Of a DNA stretch of 48,737 bases, positions 1 through 7,639 are shown in pieces (position 1 is the stretch's first letter; each line of letters starts with the position of its first letter). This DNA comes from Vibrio lentus. GTDB taxonomy: Bacteria > Pseudomonadota > Gammaproteobacteria > Enterobacterales > Vibrionaceae. The position numbers were made by a program, and so were the translations under genes. The notes under the pieces were generated by a model. The model was not told the DNA's origin. It made no database searches and worked only from the letters and a program-made list of their open reading frames with translations. The stretch lies in assembly GCF_002875945.1 (NCBI RefSeq), contig NZ_MCZK01000133.1, positions 1 to 48,737 of the forward strand, read 5' to 3'.

Positions 1-1943
1 GTTTTACTTGACCACTTCACAATGAACTCAGCATCCGGCAGCGAGTCAAGACAAGCCTGTAGGTTGAGAGGGTGTAAAGGTTGTGGTGTTAATGCGTTAT
101 CCAAAATGAACTGCTTAGTCGCTTCATCAAAAACATAAGCCTCACTGCCTGCATCTTCAACTTCCTTGTAGGTAATACGTACAAAGCCTTCGACTACAGA
201 CAAGTAAGCGGAGTTATCTTCTTTTTGGTAGTTAGACCATGTAGCTTGCGAGTGGATAGATTCAGGAATGGTAACTTTACGTAATACCTCGCCATTTACT
301 GATTCATCTTTCCACGAACCGAGTTCTGACAATTTGGAGAATGTAGAATCTAAATTCCATGCTCTTGTATAATAAACTACGGTGCCGTTAGAAAGCAGCT
401 GTGCAAATATCTCAGCACTTTCCATGCCTGCCATTGGAATTAAATCTGCATGGTTGTTATATGCAGTGTTATGACGATCCGATTCATCTTCAGCAATGGT
501 CGATACCAAAGTGGCAAGCCATGTATCGCTGCCATTCTTAAAGGCGCTAATGCCGTTACACATGTTATTGAGCGCTTCATAGCGATCCGGAGCGTGCTCG
601 GCACACCAATCACCTTTGTAAAAGGTATAAATGTTGTCGTTGATGTCTTCTACAGACAATTTATATGCGGTTGTGTTGTCAGGGAATTTTAAACCTGCTG
701 GCATAATGTTAGACCAAACGTTCTCATCATCCGTTTGATCCATGATGGAACGAACATTGAGCCCACTGATATCTAATTGCTTGGCGCTAGCAACTTCACT
801 AAAAATCGAGCTTCTAGATTCTAGAGTTAAGCTGCCGTCTTTGTTCGGCTTAATGCTGGTTAAGGTATCATCGCTCGCTTCCCAACCGTTTTGACCCAAT
901 ACCATATTATTTGTGTCAGGGGTATATTCAAACTCAACAAATTGCTCAGCAAAGTAATCATAAATATAACTGGTTTCGGTCACTGAGTTATCTGAATCAG
1001 ACTTCAATGTTCCATAGGCAACCACTAAATCTTTGCCAGTGTCATTATCGCCGCCAAACCAATTGATACCGTCTGTTTTGATGAGCTTCGCGAGGTCGGC
1101 TTGCTTAGAGCCTTTATTTGCCACATTTTCTTTAATTTTATCTTCGAGATTAGAGTCATCAATGGCGATGTGATCGCGATTAATACTGCCAGCAATATCG
1201 CTTGGGTTGAAGTTATCTCCAGCTGCTTCAATATTTTTTACGACTTCCTCGAGGACTCGAGTGACTTCTTCATTAATCAAGGCCGTGAGCGCTTCTACAG
1301 AGATCCCAGCACCCGCTGCGGTTTCTGATAGTGCGTCAGTATTCTCTGCCATGACTGAAGCGGTAACTTGAGCAACGCGGTGTAGGTTTTCAAAAGCCGC
1401 TTTTTGTGAATCGGCTAAGTCATTATTGTTTTTGGCTTCGATATAATCTTGTGTTAAATCGAGTGTTGTCCCCAACTTCTCTTGAATAGCTGTTTTAGCT
1501 TCTTCTAACGAAGAACCACTCTCGATTTCATTTTGAATCAGAGTCGTTAATGGGCTAATAAATGCGGATTTTGGTGGCGCAGTTAAGCGATAGCTCTTGT
1601 TTAGAACGACACCTGGGTTATCGGTATCGATGGTTTGTCCAGCAACCACTTCGATCAACAGAGTACCTTGTTCAAGTTGTTCTTGAGTTAGGTTATCAAT
1701 CGTAAACGAACCATCGTCACCCGTTACGGCACTTGGCTCATCCTTATCACAAACTTTATTACTGTTTAGATCCAAACAGGCATTGGCTCCTACCAAATAG
1801 CCATCAGCGGCCTTTGCTGTTAAAGACGCTGAAGTTGCTGTTGAACCGCCAGTATCAGTTGTGGAGCTATCTGAACTGTCGCTACCACATCCTGCTATCC
1901 CTAGGGCTATTGCCACTGCTAACAGTGAACGTTGACCATTCAT
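1..1943 (-). CDS. Large surface lipoprotein with Ca-loop-like repeat, C-terminus cut by window edge
   Basis: An open frame of 647 codons starts at an ATG at 1943 behind AGGAG and runs off the left edge without a stop. The N-terminus is a lipoprotein signal: a hydrophobic stretch followed by the lipobox Ile-Ala-Gly-Cys19, then a Ser/Thr/Asp-rich linker, so the protein should be lipid-anchored in the envelope. Residues about 45-85 hold a short domain with a D-x-N-x-N-x-x-C-D loop resembling a calcium-binding loop, followed by a GDDGSF turn as in carboxypeptidase-regulatory or Cna-B-like beta sandwiches. The middle part is helical and acidic; the rest is probably beta-rich and I do not recognise it. 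Similar large lipoproteins are common in marine gammaproteobacteria, usually without assigned function. The gene appears monocistronic at its 5' end. Confidence 0.85.
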   Translation of the reverse strand, partial: MNGQRSLLAVAIALGIAGCGSDSSDSSTTDTGGSTATSASLTAKAADGYLVGANACLDLNSNKVCDKDEPSAVTGDDGSFTIDNLTQEQLEQGTLLIEVVAGQTIDTDNPGVVLNKSYRLTAPPKSAFISPLTTLIQNEIESGSSLEEAKTAIQEKLGTTLDLTQDYIEAKNNNDLADSQKAAFENLHRVAQVTASVMAENTDALSETAAGAGISVEALTALINEEVTRVLEEVVKNIEAAGDNFNPSDIAGSINRDHIAIDDSNLEDKIKENVANKGSKQADLAKLIKTDGINWFGGDNDTGKDLVVAYGTLKSDSDNSVTETSYIYDYFAEQFVEFEYTPDTNNMVLGQNGWEASDDTLTSIKPNKDGSLTLESRSSIFSEVASAKQLDISGLNVRSIMDQTDDENVWSNIMPAGLKFPDNTTAYKLSVEDINDNIYTFYKGDWCAEHAPDRYEALNNMCNGISAFKNGSDTWLATLVSTIAEDESDRHNTAYNNHADLIPMAGMESAEIFAQLLSNGTVVYYTRAWNLDSTFSKLSELGSWKDESVNGEVLRKVTIPESIHSQATWSNYQKEDNSAYLSVVEGFVRITYKEVEDAGSEAYVFDEATKQFILDNALTPQPLHPLNLQACLDSLPDAEFIVKWSSK

Positions 1944-2262
1944 GTTAGTTCTCCTATTAAGTTATTGATAAAAATTTACTACTCTGGAATCAATTGGGGG
2001 AATGTCATTGATAAATATGACTATTTATAAATTGAATGCCATTGATGAGGAATGTATCAAAACGGTATATAGCGGAAATAGCTGGAGTGTTTATTCTAGA
2101 GACATATCTAATTAGGTGGGTAACATCTGCGAGTGATATCTATCGTGAATGTTTAGTGCCTGTAATTTATATCATTATCAATTGTTTTTATTATATATCT
2201 AATTGTATTTTATAAACTTTTAATGCCAAGGCGATAAAGTGAGCATCGCTGTCATCAACAAC
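1944..2262. other. AT-rich intergenic region
   Basis: This 319-bp gap separates the lipoprotein start from the 3' end of the GNAT gene and should hold the lipoprotein promoter. I see no open frame with a ribosome binding site and no convincing terminator. A weak Fur-box-like stretch (ATTGATAATGAT on the minus strand near 2170-2185) is listed among the rejected items. Confidence 0.4.
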
Positions 2263-2670
2263 TTAGTAGCCAAGTGCCTGATAAAAACTGATGGCGCGGG
2301 TGTTACTTCTAAAGCTCGACAGAGTGACTTGGTTTCGTTGTTCTTGATGGGCTTTCTCGTGGATGCGTGACATGACTTTTTTACCAAGAGACTGATCTTG
2401 GTATTGAGGGAAAATGATCAGAAGATGCACATGGTATGCGTTGCCGTAAGGCTTGAAGCAGACGAGTCCGACTCTTTCGTTTTTATGGTATATCCAATGA
2501 AACCAAGAGGGATGATAATCTTTGATTAGGCGTTGACGTTGAAAGTCATCATCCCAGCCGAAAGTCTTATCAACATGTGTGAAAATGCCCTGTTTAACGC
2601 AATTAAATAGAGCTTCAAATTCAGAGCTTGGAACGAGTTTGAATTGTATGTTTCCGTCTTCAGTTATCAC
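2263..2670 (-). CDS. GNAT-family N-acetyltransferase
   Basis: A 135-residue protein of the GNAT fold. The acetyl-CoA binding motif A is visible as VHLLIIFPQYQDQSLGKKV, with the Q-x-x-x-x-G-K loop slightly divergent from the usual Q/R-x-x-G-x-G/A. The C-terminal motif B reads NTRAISFYQALGY, the typical place where GNAT enzymes close the fold. The start is a GTG at 2670 preceded by AAGGAG eight bases upstream. The substrate cannot be told; family members acetylate small amines, antibiotics or protein N-termini. The chain ends directly after the ALGY motif, so it is short for the family and may lack the last strand. The gene stands alone between two intergenic gaps. Confidence 0.8.
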   Translation of the reverse strand: MITEDGNIQFKLVPSSEFEALFNCVKQGIFTHVDKTFGWDDDFQRQRLIKDYHPSWFHWIYHKNERVGLVCFKPYGNAYHVHLLIIFPQYQDQSLGKKVMSRIHEKAHQEQRNQVTLSSFRSNTRAISFYQALGY

Positions 2671-2759
2671 GGTGCTCGCTCCTTATCAATCTATTCGATT
2701 AAGCAAACAGTAACATATTTGGTGAAGTAGTTTGTCTATGTGCTTGATTATATTAAACG

Positions 2760-2784
2760 AAAAAGCCACGCGGTGTGCGTGGCT
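2760..2784 (-). terminator. Rho-independent terminator of the ydcH-like gene
   Basis: Perfect 8-bp arms AGCCACGC (2764-2771) and GCGTGGCT (2777-2784) with a 5-nt loop are followed on the minus strand by a run of T (complement of 2760-2764). It lies just downstream of the YdcH-like gene. Confidence 0.8.
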
Positions 2785-2811
2785 CTGAAAGTCTTATTTG
2801 TAGAGGCTCGC

Positions 2812-3069
2812 TTAAACGAGCTTAAGTGCATGATGGCGAGTGAGCTGTTTGTGTAGCGAGTCTTTTAGCGCCATACGTTCTACTTTGAGATTGTGCATGC
2901 TGTCGTCATCGATAGGGCTGCCAGAGATTTCTAGCTGACGGATGTCGTAGTCGAGTTGGTGGTATTTCTGCATGTCTGCTTTGAATTTTTCGTCGTCGTG
3001 GTTGAGCTGAACAATGTCTAATTTAAGATCTGGGAAATCTAAGATAAAGGCATGGTTTTCATTGAGCAT
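2812..3069 (-). CDS. YdcH-like (DUF465) small coiled-coil protein
   Basis: A small, highly charged helical protein of 85 residues that fits the YdcH/DUF465 family by size and by its pattern (hydrophobic heptads, QKYHQLDYDIRQLE in the middle, LKDSLHKQLTRHHA near the end). Proteins of this family form short antiparallel helical hairpins; their role is unknown. The frame could also start at a GTG at 3075, but the ribosome binding site GAGGAA sits only a base or so from that GTG and about seven bases from the ATG at 3069, so the ATG is chosen. It has its own terminator and is probably monocistronic. Confidence 0.75.
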   Translation of the reverse strand: MLNENHAFILDFPDLKLDIVQLNHDDEKFKADMQKYHQLDYDIRQLEISGSPIDDDSMHNLKVERMALKDSLHKQLTRHHALKLV

Positions 3070-3160
3070 TGGCACTTCCTCTCTAGTCGAATTATTAACA
3101 GTATAGAAGCAATTTTTCGAAAGAAATGTGGTTCAAAACACAAAGCCGTAAAGCGATCAA

Positions 3161-3206
3161 AAAAGGGCGCAAACTCGTGGGATAATCCTCGAACTTGCGC
3201 CCTTTT
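3161..3206. terminator. Bidirectional-looking terminator downstream of trhO
   Basis: Perfect 12-bp inverted arms AAAAGGGCGCAA (3161-3172) and TTGCGCCCTTTT (3195-3206) flank a 22-nt loop. A-tract and T-tract ends are suitable in both directions. It lies 65 bp past the end of trhO (minus strand), which it most likely terminates. The loop is longer than usual. Confidence 0.7.
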
Positions 3207-3271
3207 GTATGTATATAGCTTAACTATTTATCGTTATATGTTTAGAACTATACGTGTTGAAAGCAGAAAGC

Positions 3272-4261
3272 TTACTTCGCTTTCTTACCAGAGCGTTGCT
3301 GCTCTTTGTGTGCTAGCTTTTCTTTCTTACGTTGATCGATAAGGTGAGCTGCATCGCCGCCTACGTGGGTTTCACCACGAGCATTCGACAGTTGAACTTG
3401 CTTTTCACGTTCACGAAAACGGGCTTTTTGCTCGTCGCTGTGCTTATCAACACACTTAGGGCAGCTTACGCCTTTCTCAAAGTGCTCAGACGCTTTGTCT
3501 TCGTCTGTGATTGGTAGACGACAAGCGTTACATACATCGTAATCGCTCTTTTCTAGCTGGTGGTTTACCGCAACACGGCCATCAAATACGTAGCAGTCGC
3601 CTTCCCACATGCTCTCTTCTTCTGGTACTTCTTCTAAGTACTTAAGAATGCCGCCTTCAAGGTGGTATACCTCATCAAAGCCTTGCTCTTTCATGTAGGC
3701 TGTTGATTTTTCACAGCGAATACCACCCGTACAGAACATCGCGACTTTTTTGTGTTTCTTAGGGTCGAGGTTATCTGCCACATATTGAGGGAATTCACGG
3801 AAGGTTTCTGTGTTCGGGTTTACTGCGTTTTTGAACGTGCCGATATCGACTTCGTAGTCGTTACGAGTATCAACCAAAATTACATCTGGATCAGAGATGA
3901 GGTCGTTCCATTCGTTTGGTTTAACGTAAGTGCCGACAACGTGGCGAGGGTCGATACCTTCAACGCCCATGGTTACGATCTCTTTCTTGAGTTTCACCTT
4001 GGTGCGGTTGAATGGCTGTTCTTCGTTGAACGACTCTTTGTAAACAACATCAGCCAGACGTGGGTCTTGCTTGAACCATTGAAGAAGAGCGTCGATAGAT
4101 TCGCGCTTACCTGCAACAGTGCCGTTGATACCTTCACTTGCAAGCAGCAAAGTACCGCGGATTTGGTTGGCTTCTAAAACGTCAGTTAGTGGCTGGCGAA
4201 TTTCTTGGTAATCATCAAGTGCTACGAATTTATACAAAGCACATACAACATATTGAGACAT
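3272..4261 (-). CDS. trhO: tRNA uridine(34) hydroxylase TrhO (YceA, rhodanese-like)
   Basis: The 329-residue protein matches TrhO, which performs oxygen-dependent hydroxylation of wobble U34 in tRNAs as a step toward 5-carboxymethoxyuridine. An N-terminal acylphosphatase-like segment ([15 protein letters not shown] to about residue 100) precedes a rhodanese domain (about 115-215) with the active-site loop [10 protein letters not shown], giving Cys177 and Cys183. A C-terminal part carries paired cysteines (VCNACRLPI and VSCPKC) that may bind zinc. The frame is open upstream to 4405, but the ATG at 4261 has the ribosome binding site AGGAAA six or seven bases before it and gives the usual family start [11 protein letters not shown]. 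The gene is alone between terminators. Confidence 0.95.
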   Translation of the reverse strand: MSQYVVCALYKFVALDDYQEIRQPLTDVLEANQIRGTLLLASEGINGTVAGKRESIDALLQWFKQDPRLADVVYKESFNEEQPFNRTKVKLKKEIVTMGVEGIDPRHVVGTYVKPNEWNDLISDPDVILVDTRNDYEVDIGTFKNAVNPNTETFREFPQYVADNLDPKKHKKVAMFCTGGIRCEKSTAYMKEQGFDEVYHLEGGILKYLEEVPEEESMWEGDCYVFDGRVAVNHQLEKSDYDVCNACRLPITDEDKASEHFEKGVSCPKCVDKHSDEQKARFREREKQVQLSNARGETHVGGDAAHLIDQRKKEKLAHKEQQRSGKKAK

Positions 4262-4574
4262 GGTTTTTCCTTTCTGCGAGCTGGAACGTAAATCCAGAGC
4301 GTTGCCTTTTATGGTACAGACTGAGTTTGATTCACTCAGGTTTGCCCATATTGGCTTATTAAAATCCGCCGCAGTATAACCAAGCCAATGTAGGACAAAA
4401 ACCAACCAAAAGTAGGGCTATTTATCATTTTGATTTGTGTGGTTTTAGGCTTGCAAAGATACATGCTCATGAAGTGGGATGAATAGGTAAGAGGATTGCG
4501 ACATGCAGGCCTGCCAAAGCGTAATGATTGGCAGGCGAGTAATGTATTGAGTCACGTAATCTTTTACGGCTCAA
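4262..4574. other. Intergenic region with trhO leader and two small hairpins
   Basis: The gap holds the trhO promoter and leader. A small inverted repeat CTGAGT/ACTCAG (4321-4339) lies in the leader. A second, GCCTGCCAA/TTGGCAGGC (4509-4517 and 4528-4536), lies just past the MarR-GNAT gene but has no T-tract on the minus strand, so it is at best a weak terminator. No gene is seen. Confidence 0.4.
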
Positions 4575-5489
4575 TTACAGGTGAGTAGGTAGCGTAAACT
4601 CTTGAGTTTCAGTTGCTTCATTGAGTCGCTCTCTCGTTAATCGCATCGGCGTTACGGGCATCCCATAGAAGTCGAACTTGTCACCTAAAACCTCTCCACC
4701 GAGTCCTTTTACGATATTGACGGTTGTGTCGCGCGCTTCGATATAGATTTCGTTGATGTCTTTCGACGCCTGAACTAATGAGTAACGAGCCAATGCTTTT
4801 CCTATGCCAAGGCCGCGGAATCGGTTGTCGACAACAAATCGCCCCCAGTGCCATTCTCCATCGCTCTCCCATGCTGCTACGGCGCCTAAAACATATTCTC
4901 CTGAACGTGCTAACCACCATTTCTGAGGAATGTCAGGAGATAATGGAATGAGATGTTGTGGGATACTTTGTTCACCAGAAAAGGTATCTCTGATCAAACT
5001 GTCGATCTCAGTGCGGTATACCGAAGTGCAAGCTTCGAGCTGAATTCTGGCTTTGTTGTGCGTGGCGTTTTTCTGAAAAGCGCTGAGTCGTAATGTTCTT
5101 AGTCCATCAATCACATTTTGGGTATCTTCTGGGCTCATTAGGTTCAGCAATTGAGACAGTTCATTGTTGGCTGACTCATCGGCTTCTTCTAGTCTTTTCA
5201 ATCCTTCAGCTTTGAGTGAAAAGTACTTCTGACGTTTATCCGTTTCACTCAAAGATGGTTCGATATATTGCTTTTCAACCAGAGAGTTGAGGGTTCGGCT
5301 AAGAGAGGCTTTCTCGACGCTGAGCTGTACGCTGAGCTCAGAAAAGGGCGTGACTCCATTCTTACGCAGGTAGGTAAGAAGGTGGACTTGTGTCAGTGAT
5401 AAGCCTGAATTAAGGCAGTTCTTATCCAATAGCCCAAGCTCGCGAACGAGATAACGTAACTCGCTTCTGATCTGCATAACCGATGACAT
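4575..5489 (-). CDS. MarR-type regulator fused to a GNAT acetyltransferase
   Basis: The 304-residue chain has two parts. Residues 1 to about 140 are a MarR winged-helix DNA-binding domain (TPFSELSVQLSVEKASLSRTLNSL is the helix-turn-helix; the wing follows with DKRQKYFSLKAEG). Residues about 150-304 are a GNAT domain with the acetyl-CoA loop RFRGLGIGKAL. MarR-GNAT fusions are a known architecture; their acetylation targets are mostly unknown. The ATG at 5489 is preferred over an upstream GTG at 5495 because GGAG lies five bases before the ATG and overlaps the GTG. Two near-identical palindromes upstream are the likely autoregulatory operators. The DUF2798 gene begins upstream on the same strand, so the two could also share a transcript. 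Confidence 0.88.
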   Translation of the reverse strand: MSSVMQIRSELRYLVRELGLLDKNCLNSGLSLTQVHLLTYLRKNGVTPFSELSVQLSVEKASLSRTLNSLVEKQYIEPSLSETDKRQKYFSLKAEGLKRLEEADESANNELSQLLNLMSPEDTQNVIDGLRTLRLSAFQKNATHNKARIQLEACTSVYRTEIDSLIRDTFSGEQSIPQHLIPLSPDIPQKWWLARSGEYVLGAVAAWESDGEWHWGRFVVDNRFRGLGIGKALARYSLVQASKDINEIYIEARDTTVNIVKGLGGEVLGDKFDFYGMPVTPMRLTRERLNEATETQEFTLPTHL

Positions 5490-5510
5490 ACTCACTCCAT
5501 AGAAATATAC

Positions 5511-5525
5511 GTTGATAGTATCAAC
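5511..5525. promoter_or_regulatory. MarR-type operator palindrome 1
   Basis: GTTGATAGTATCAAC is a perfect 7-1-7 palindrome 21 bp upstream of the MarR-GNAT start codon. Size, symmetry and position fit a MarR dimer site for autoregulation. A second copy lies 47 bp further upstream. Confidence 0.65.
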
Positions 5526-5557
5526 AATAATCCCAAAGACCGTTAAATGTCAATAAT

Positions 5558-5572
5558 GTTGATACTATCAAT
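5558..5572. promoter_or_regulatory. MarR-type operator palindrome 2
   Basis: GTTGATACTATCAAT matches the first palindrome at 13 of 15 positions and is itself palindromic except for the last base. It lies between the MarR-GNAT promoter and the 3' end of the DUF2798 gene. Confidence 0.6.
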
Positions 5573-5583
5573 GAATCTATTAA

Positions 5584-5826
5584 CTACTTGTTCACCGGCT
5601 CCAACAACACCTTAGTCACGAACAGTCGCACCGTTGGGGCAACCACAGCTAACAATAATAATGCTGATGGAAGCATTTGGCCGACAGCCGTTACCCAAGC
5701 ATCAAAAAACACGCCGCCTTGCGGTAGGTTTTTAGCAACCATAATGGCAGGCATGCTGAGTAGCATAGTTGGCAGTACCATAGAAACCATAAGTGGGTAT
5801 TGGAATTTACGTGGAAGTTTTTTCAT
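5584..5826 (-). CDS. DUF2798 small membrane protein
   Basis: An 80-residue protein with two predicted membrane helices (about 10-30 and 44-66) and the DUF2798 style: a KKLPRKFQYPLMVSMV start, a short loop and a conserved AVVAPTVRLFVTKVL end. The function of this family is unknown; it sits in the inner membrane. The frame is open upstream to 5883, but the ATG at 5826 has GGAG six bases before it and gives the family start. It is divergent from the LysR gene. The shared upstream region carries a sequence repeated upstream of the DoxX-like gene, so both membrane genes are probably controlled by that LysR protein. Confidence 0.75.
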   Translation of the reverse strand: MKKLPRKFQYPLMVSMVLPTMLLSMPAIMVAKNLPQGGVFFDAWVTAVGQMLPSALLLLAVVAPTVRLFVTKVLLEPVNK

Positions 5827-5880
5827 GATGTGCTCCGATTGACTCATTGATGGCTCTATTCTAATCTCGGTAGTAACAAT

Positions 5881-5923
5881 CAAAAATAGACAGTTTTGAA
5901 TCTGAATCGTGCATATATGAAAG
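5881..5923. promoter_or_regulatory. Putative LysR binding region, copy A
   Basis: A 43-bp stretch that aligns without gaps, at 34 of 43 positions, to 7471-7513 upstream of the DoxX-like gene. It starts with CAAAAATAGACA, followed by an imperfect TCAAAA-N8-TTTTGA inverted repeat, and ends at GCATATATGAAAG, where it overlaps the LysR start codon. It lies 54 bp upstream of the DUF2798 start. The most likely reader is the LysR protein encoded here, with autorepression and control of DUF2798. Confidence 0.55.
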
Positions 5924-6840
5924 CTAAAGACATCTCCAATCTATACCTGTTTTGTCAGTCTGTTGAGTGTGGTGGTTTTGCCGCGGCAAGCCTGCAAACC
6001 CATGTGTCTGCGCCAACCTTATCTAGAGCCGTGGCTCATCTTGAAGATAAACTCGGTGAAAAGCTGGTGCATCGTAATGCTAAGCAATTCCAACTGACGA
6101 CGGCGGGTGATGAGTATTATCAACGCTTTGCTTCGCTTTTTTCTCAGCTTGATCATGAGTGGACTCAGCTATCCAATAGCCAGCCAGTATTAACCGGTGA
6201 GATTCGTGTGTCATGCCCAGAGCCGTTCGCGGATTACTTTTTACAGAAGCTCGCGATTGAGTTTATGGAGGTACACCCAGAGGTGAATATCTCGATTCAT
6301 TTCAGTGCTGGCACAGAGCGCTTTTTTGATGAGCAGATCGATTTAGCCTTGGTGACCAGTCCTCCGCATGCCACGCACTTAATCCAACGCCAGTTGTTTG
6401 AGTCACCACTAGTGATAGCGGCTTCTCCGAGTTATATCGAAAAGCATGGTATGCCGAGCAGTGCTGAAGAGCTGATTTCACATCGCTTATTGTCTGGAAA
6501 CAACATGCCTTACTGGGATTTGAAGCAGCAAGGCAAAACCATTCGCGTGCCTTACCAACCTAAGTACTCGATCAGTAGTTTAAGGCTCAATATTGAGGCG
6601 ACCTTGTTGGGGGCCGGGATATGCTTGATGCCGAAATCGCCATTTGAGCGCTTTGCGGCGCAAGACAAATTGGTTCAGGTGTTGCCAGACGTCGAATGCC
6701 CAACAGGCAAAGCTTTTATGCTGTGGGCGGATAGAAAGCTGATAGCAAGCCGGGTGGTGGCGTTTAGGGATATGATCTTTGAGAGGTTTGAGAATTCTGC
6801 TGAGTTTTTGGCTTCGATTAATGAAGATAGAAACGAATAA
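5917..6840 (+). CDS. LysR-family transcriptional regulator
   Basis: A 307-residue LysR regulator: N-terminal winged helix-turn-helix (residues about 5-65, with FAAASLQTHVSAPTLSRAVAHLED) and a periplasmic-binding-like effector domain from about residue 90. The frame extends to a TTG at 5896 but the ATG at 5917 gives a typical LysR start (MKAKDISNLYLFCQSVE). No clear ribosome binding site precedes it. It lies between a DUF2798 gene (divergent) and a DoxX-like gene (convergent); the repeated upstream motif suggests it controls both. The effector is unknown. Confidence 0.9.
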   Translation: MKAKDISNLYLFCQSVECGGFAAASLQTHVSAPTLSRAVAHLEDKLGEKLVHRNAKQFQLTTAGDEYYQRFASLFSQLDHEWTQLSNSQPVLTGEIRVSCPEPFADYFLQKLAIEFMEVHPEVNISIHFSAGTERFFDEQIDLALVTSPPHATHLIQRQLFESPLVIAASPSYIEKHGMPSSAEELISHRLLSGNNMPYWDLKQQGKTIRVPYQPKYSISSLRLNIEATLLGAGICLMPKSPFERFAAQDKLVQVLPDVECPTGKAFMLWADRKLIASRVVAFRDMIFERFENSAEFLASINEDRNE

Positions 6841-6860
6841 CGCCAGACTAAGCTGGCGTT
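6839..6860. terminator. Hairpin between convergent LysR and DoxX-like genes
   Basis: Perfect 8-bp arms AACGCCAG (6839-6846) and CTGGCGTT (6853-6860) with a 6-nt loop begin at the LysR stop codon and lie between two convergent genes. A good T-tract is missing, so termination strength is uncertain. Confidence 0.5.
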
Positions 6861-6885
6861 GAGGTTCGAACTATTTAGATAACGG

Positions 6886-7401
6886 CTATTTGTTCTTGTG
6901 GTACAGATAAGCATTAAGCCAAGCTAAACCAAGGATGATCAGCGTCATTACCGGTGGTTTAGATTGCAGTGGCAACACCTCTGCAGGCACGCTTGGTAAA
7001 AGGTGAACGTATACCGCAACCACCATGATAGAGGTAGTCAGCAGTGTTGAAGCGAGCATCGCCTTGTTACGTAATTCGGTGTTCAGCTTGCGTCCGCCAA
7101 TCATAACCACTAACAACAACACACCTGCCGTCATTTCACCTAACTGACCTGCCCAGCGAGAAAGTGTTGGGAAAGGAAGCTCGCTAAACGCAATCTGCTT
7201 CGCAAACATGGTCGTGAACGGGTCAAAGAATTTTACTGTGCCTGCCATCAAAAGGAATGCGCCCAGCAAGCCAGTCAGAATTTTTTGTGCTTTCAGAAAC
7301 AGCGCATCACTTGAGTTGTATGAGCGAAATAGGAAAAAGCCGGTGATTAAAAACATCGATCCGATTAACGTAAGCTCAAGAATCAGTTGCTGTGTACTCA
7401 T
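6886..7401 (-). CDS. DoxX/MauE-like integral membrane protein
   Basis: A 171-residue protein with four predicted membrane helices (about 5-27, 41-60, 86-104 and 117-136, with a further hydrophobic stretch near the C-terminus). The segment GAFLLMAGTVKFFDP and the WAGQLGE loop resemble DoxX-family proteins, which are linked to quinone or redox functions in some bacteria. Assignment to DoxX is by pattern only. Two in-frame ATGs exist at 7407 and 7401; AAAGG is two bases from the first and eight from the second, so the second is chosen. It is convergent to the LysR gene and carries upstream a copy of that regulator's putative site. Confidence 0.7.
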   Translation of the reverse strand: MSTQQLILELTLIGSMFLITGFFLFRSYNSSDALFLKAQKILTGLLGAFLLMAGTVKFFDPFTTMFAKQIAFSELPFPTLSRWAGQLGEMTAGVLLLVVMIGGRKLNTELRNKAMLASTLLTTSIMVVAVYVHLLPSVPAEVLPLQSKPPVMTLIILGLAWLNAYLYHKNK

Positions 7402-7470
7402 AGTCATAACCTTTCAGTGATAAGTGGTGTCGTCGTTTGATGTGCTTATCTTATGCAGGAACTTAGCATT

Positions 7471-7513
7471 CAAAAATAGACAATGTTGAACGTGATGAAT
7501 GCATATTTGAAAG
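7471..7513. promoter_or_regulatory. Putative LysR binding region, copy B
   Basis: A gap-free relative of 5881-5923: both begin CAAAAATAGACA and end GCATAT(A/T)TGAAAG. Here an inverted repeat TTCAA-N12-TTGAA is evident. It lies 69 bp upstream of the DoxX-like start, in the same orientation relative to the target gene as copy A is to DUF2798. Confidence 0.55.
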
Positions 7514-7553
7514 ATTGAAAGATTGAAAGATTGAAAGATTGAAAGATTAAAAG
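7506..7553. repeat. Octamer tandem repeat (ATTGAAAG), six units
   Basis: Six consecutive 8-bp units: TTTGAAAG, four copies of ATTGAAAG, then ATTAAAAG, followed by a partial seventh. The first unit overlaps the end of the putative LysR site B. Such arrays gain or lose units by slippage; here this would change spacing upstream of the DoxX-like promoter or past the aminotransferase terminator. Confidence 0.85.
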
Positions 7554-7576
7554 ATTAAGCTGTGAAGGTGCCAAAC

Positions 7577-7610
7577 AAAAAGGCCCTGCTGTAAAATACA
7601 GCAGGGCCTT
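7577..7610 (-). terminator. Strong terminator of the aminotransferase gene
   Basis: Perfect 14-bp arms (7580-7593 and 7597-7610, core GGCCCTGCTG) with a 3-nt loop are followed on the minus strand by a T-run (complement of 7577-7580). It is 30 bp past the aminotransferase stop. Confidence 0.9.
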
Positions 7611-7639
7611 GGTATTAATCTGTCTGACTTAATCAGCGA

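Noticed and set aside
2160..2190. Fur-box-like stretch ATTGATAATGAT on the minus strand before the lipoprotein gene
   Set aside because: Only one half matches the 19-bp consensus and it is over 200 bp from the start codon; AT-rich background makes such matches common.
4509..4536. Hairpin GCCTGCCAA/TTGGCAGGC as terminator of the MarR-GNAT gene
   Set aside because: Good stem but no T-tract on the minus strand; reported only as part of the gap description.
4681..4920. 79-codon frame inside the MarR-GNAT gene
   Set aside because: It is a shadow frame rich in Arg within a clearly coding gene.
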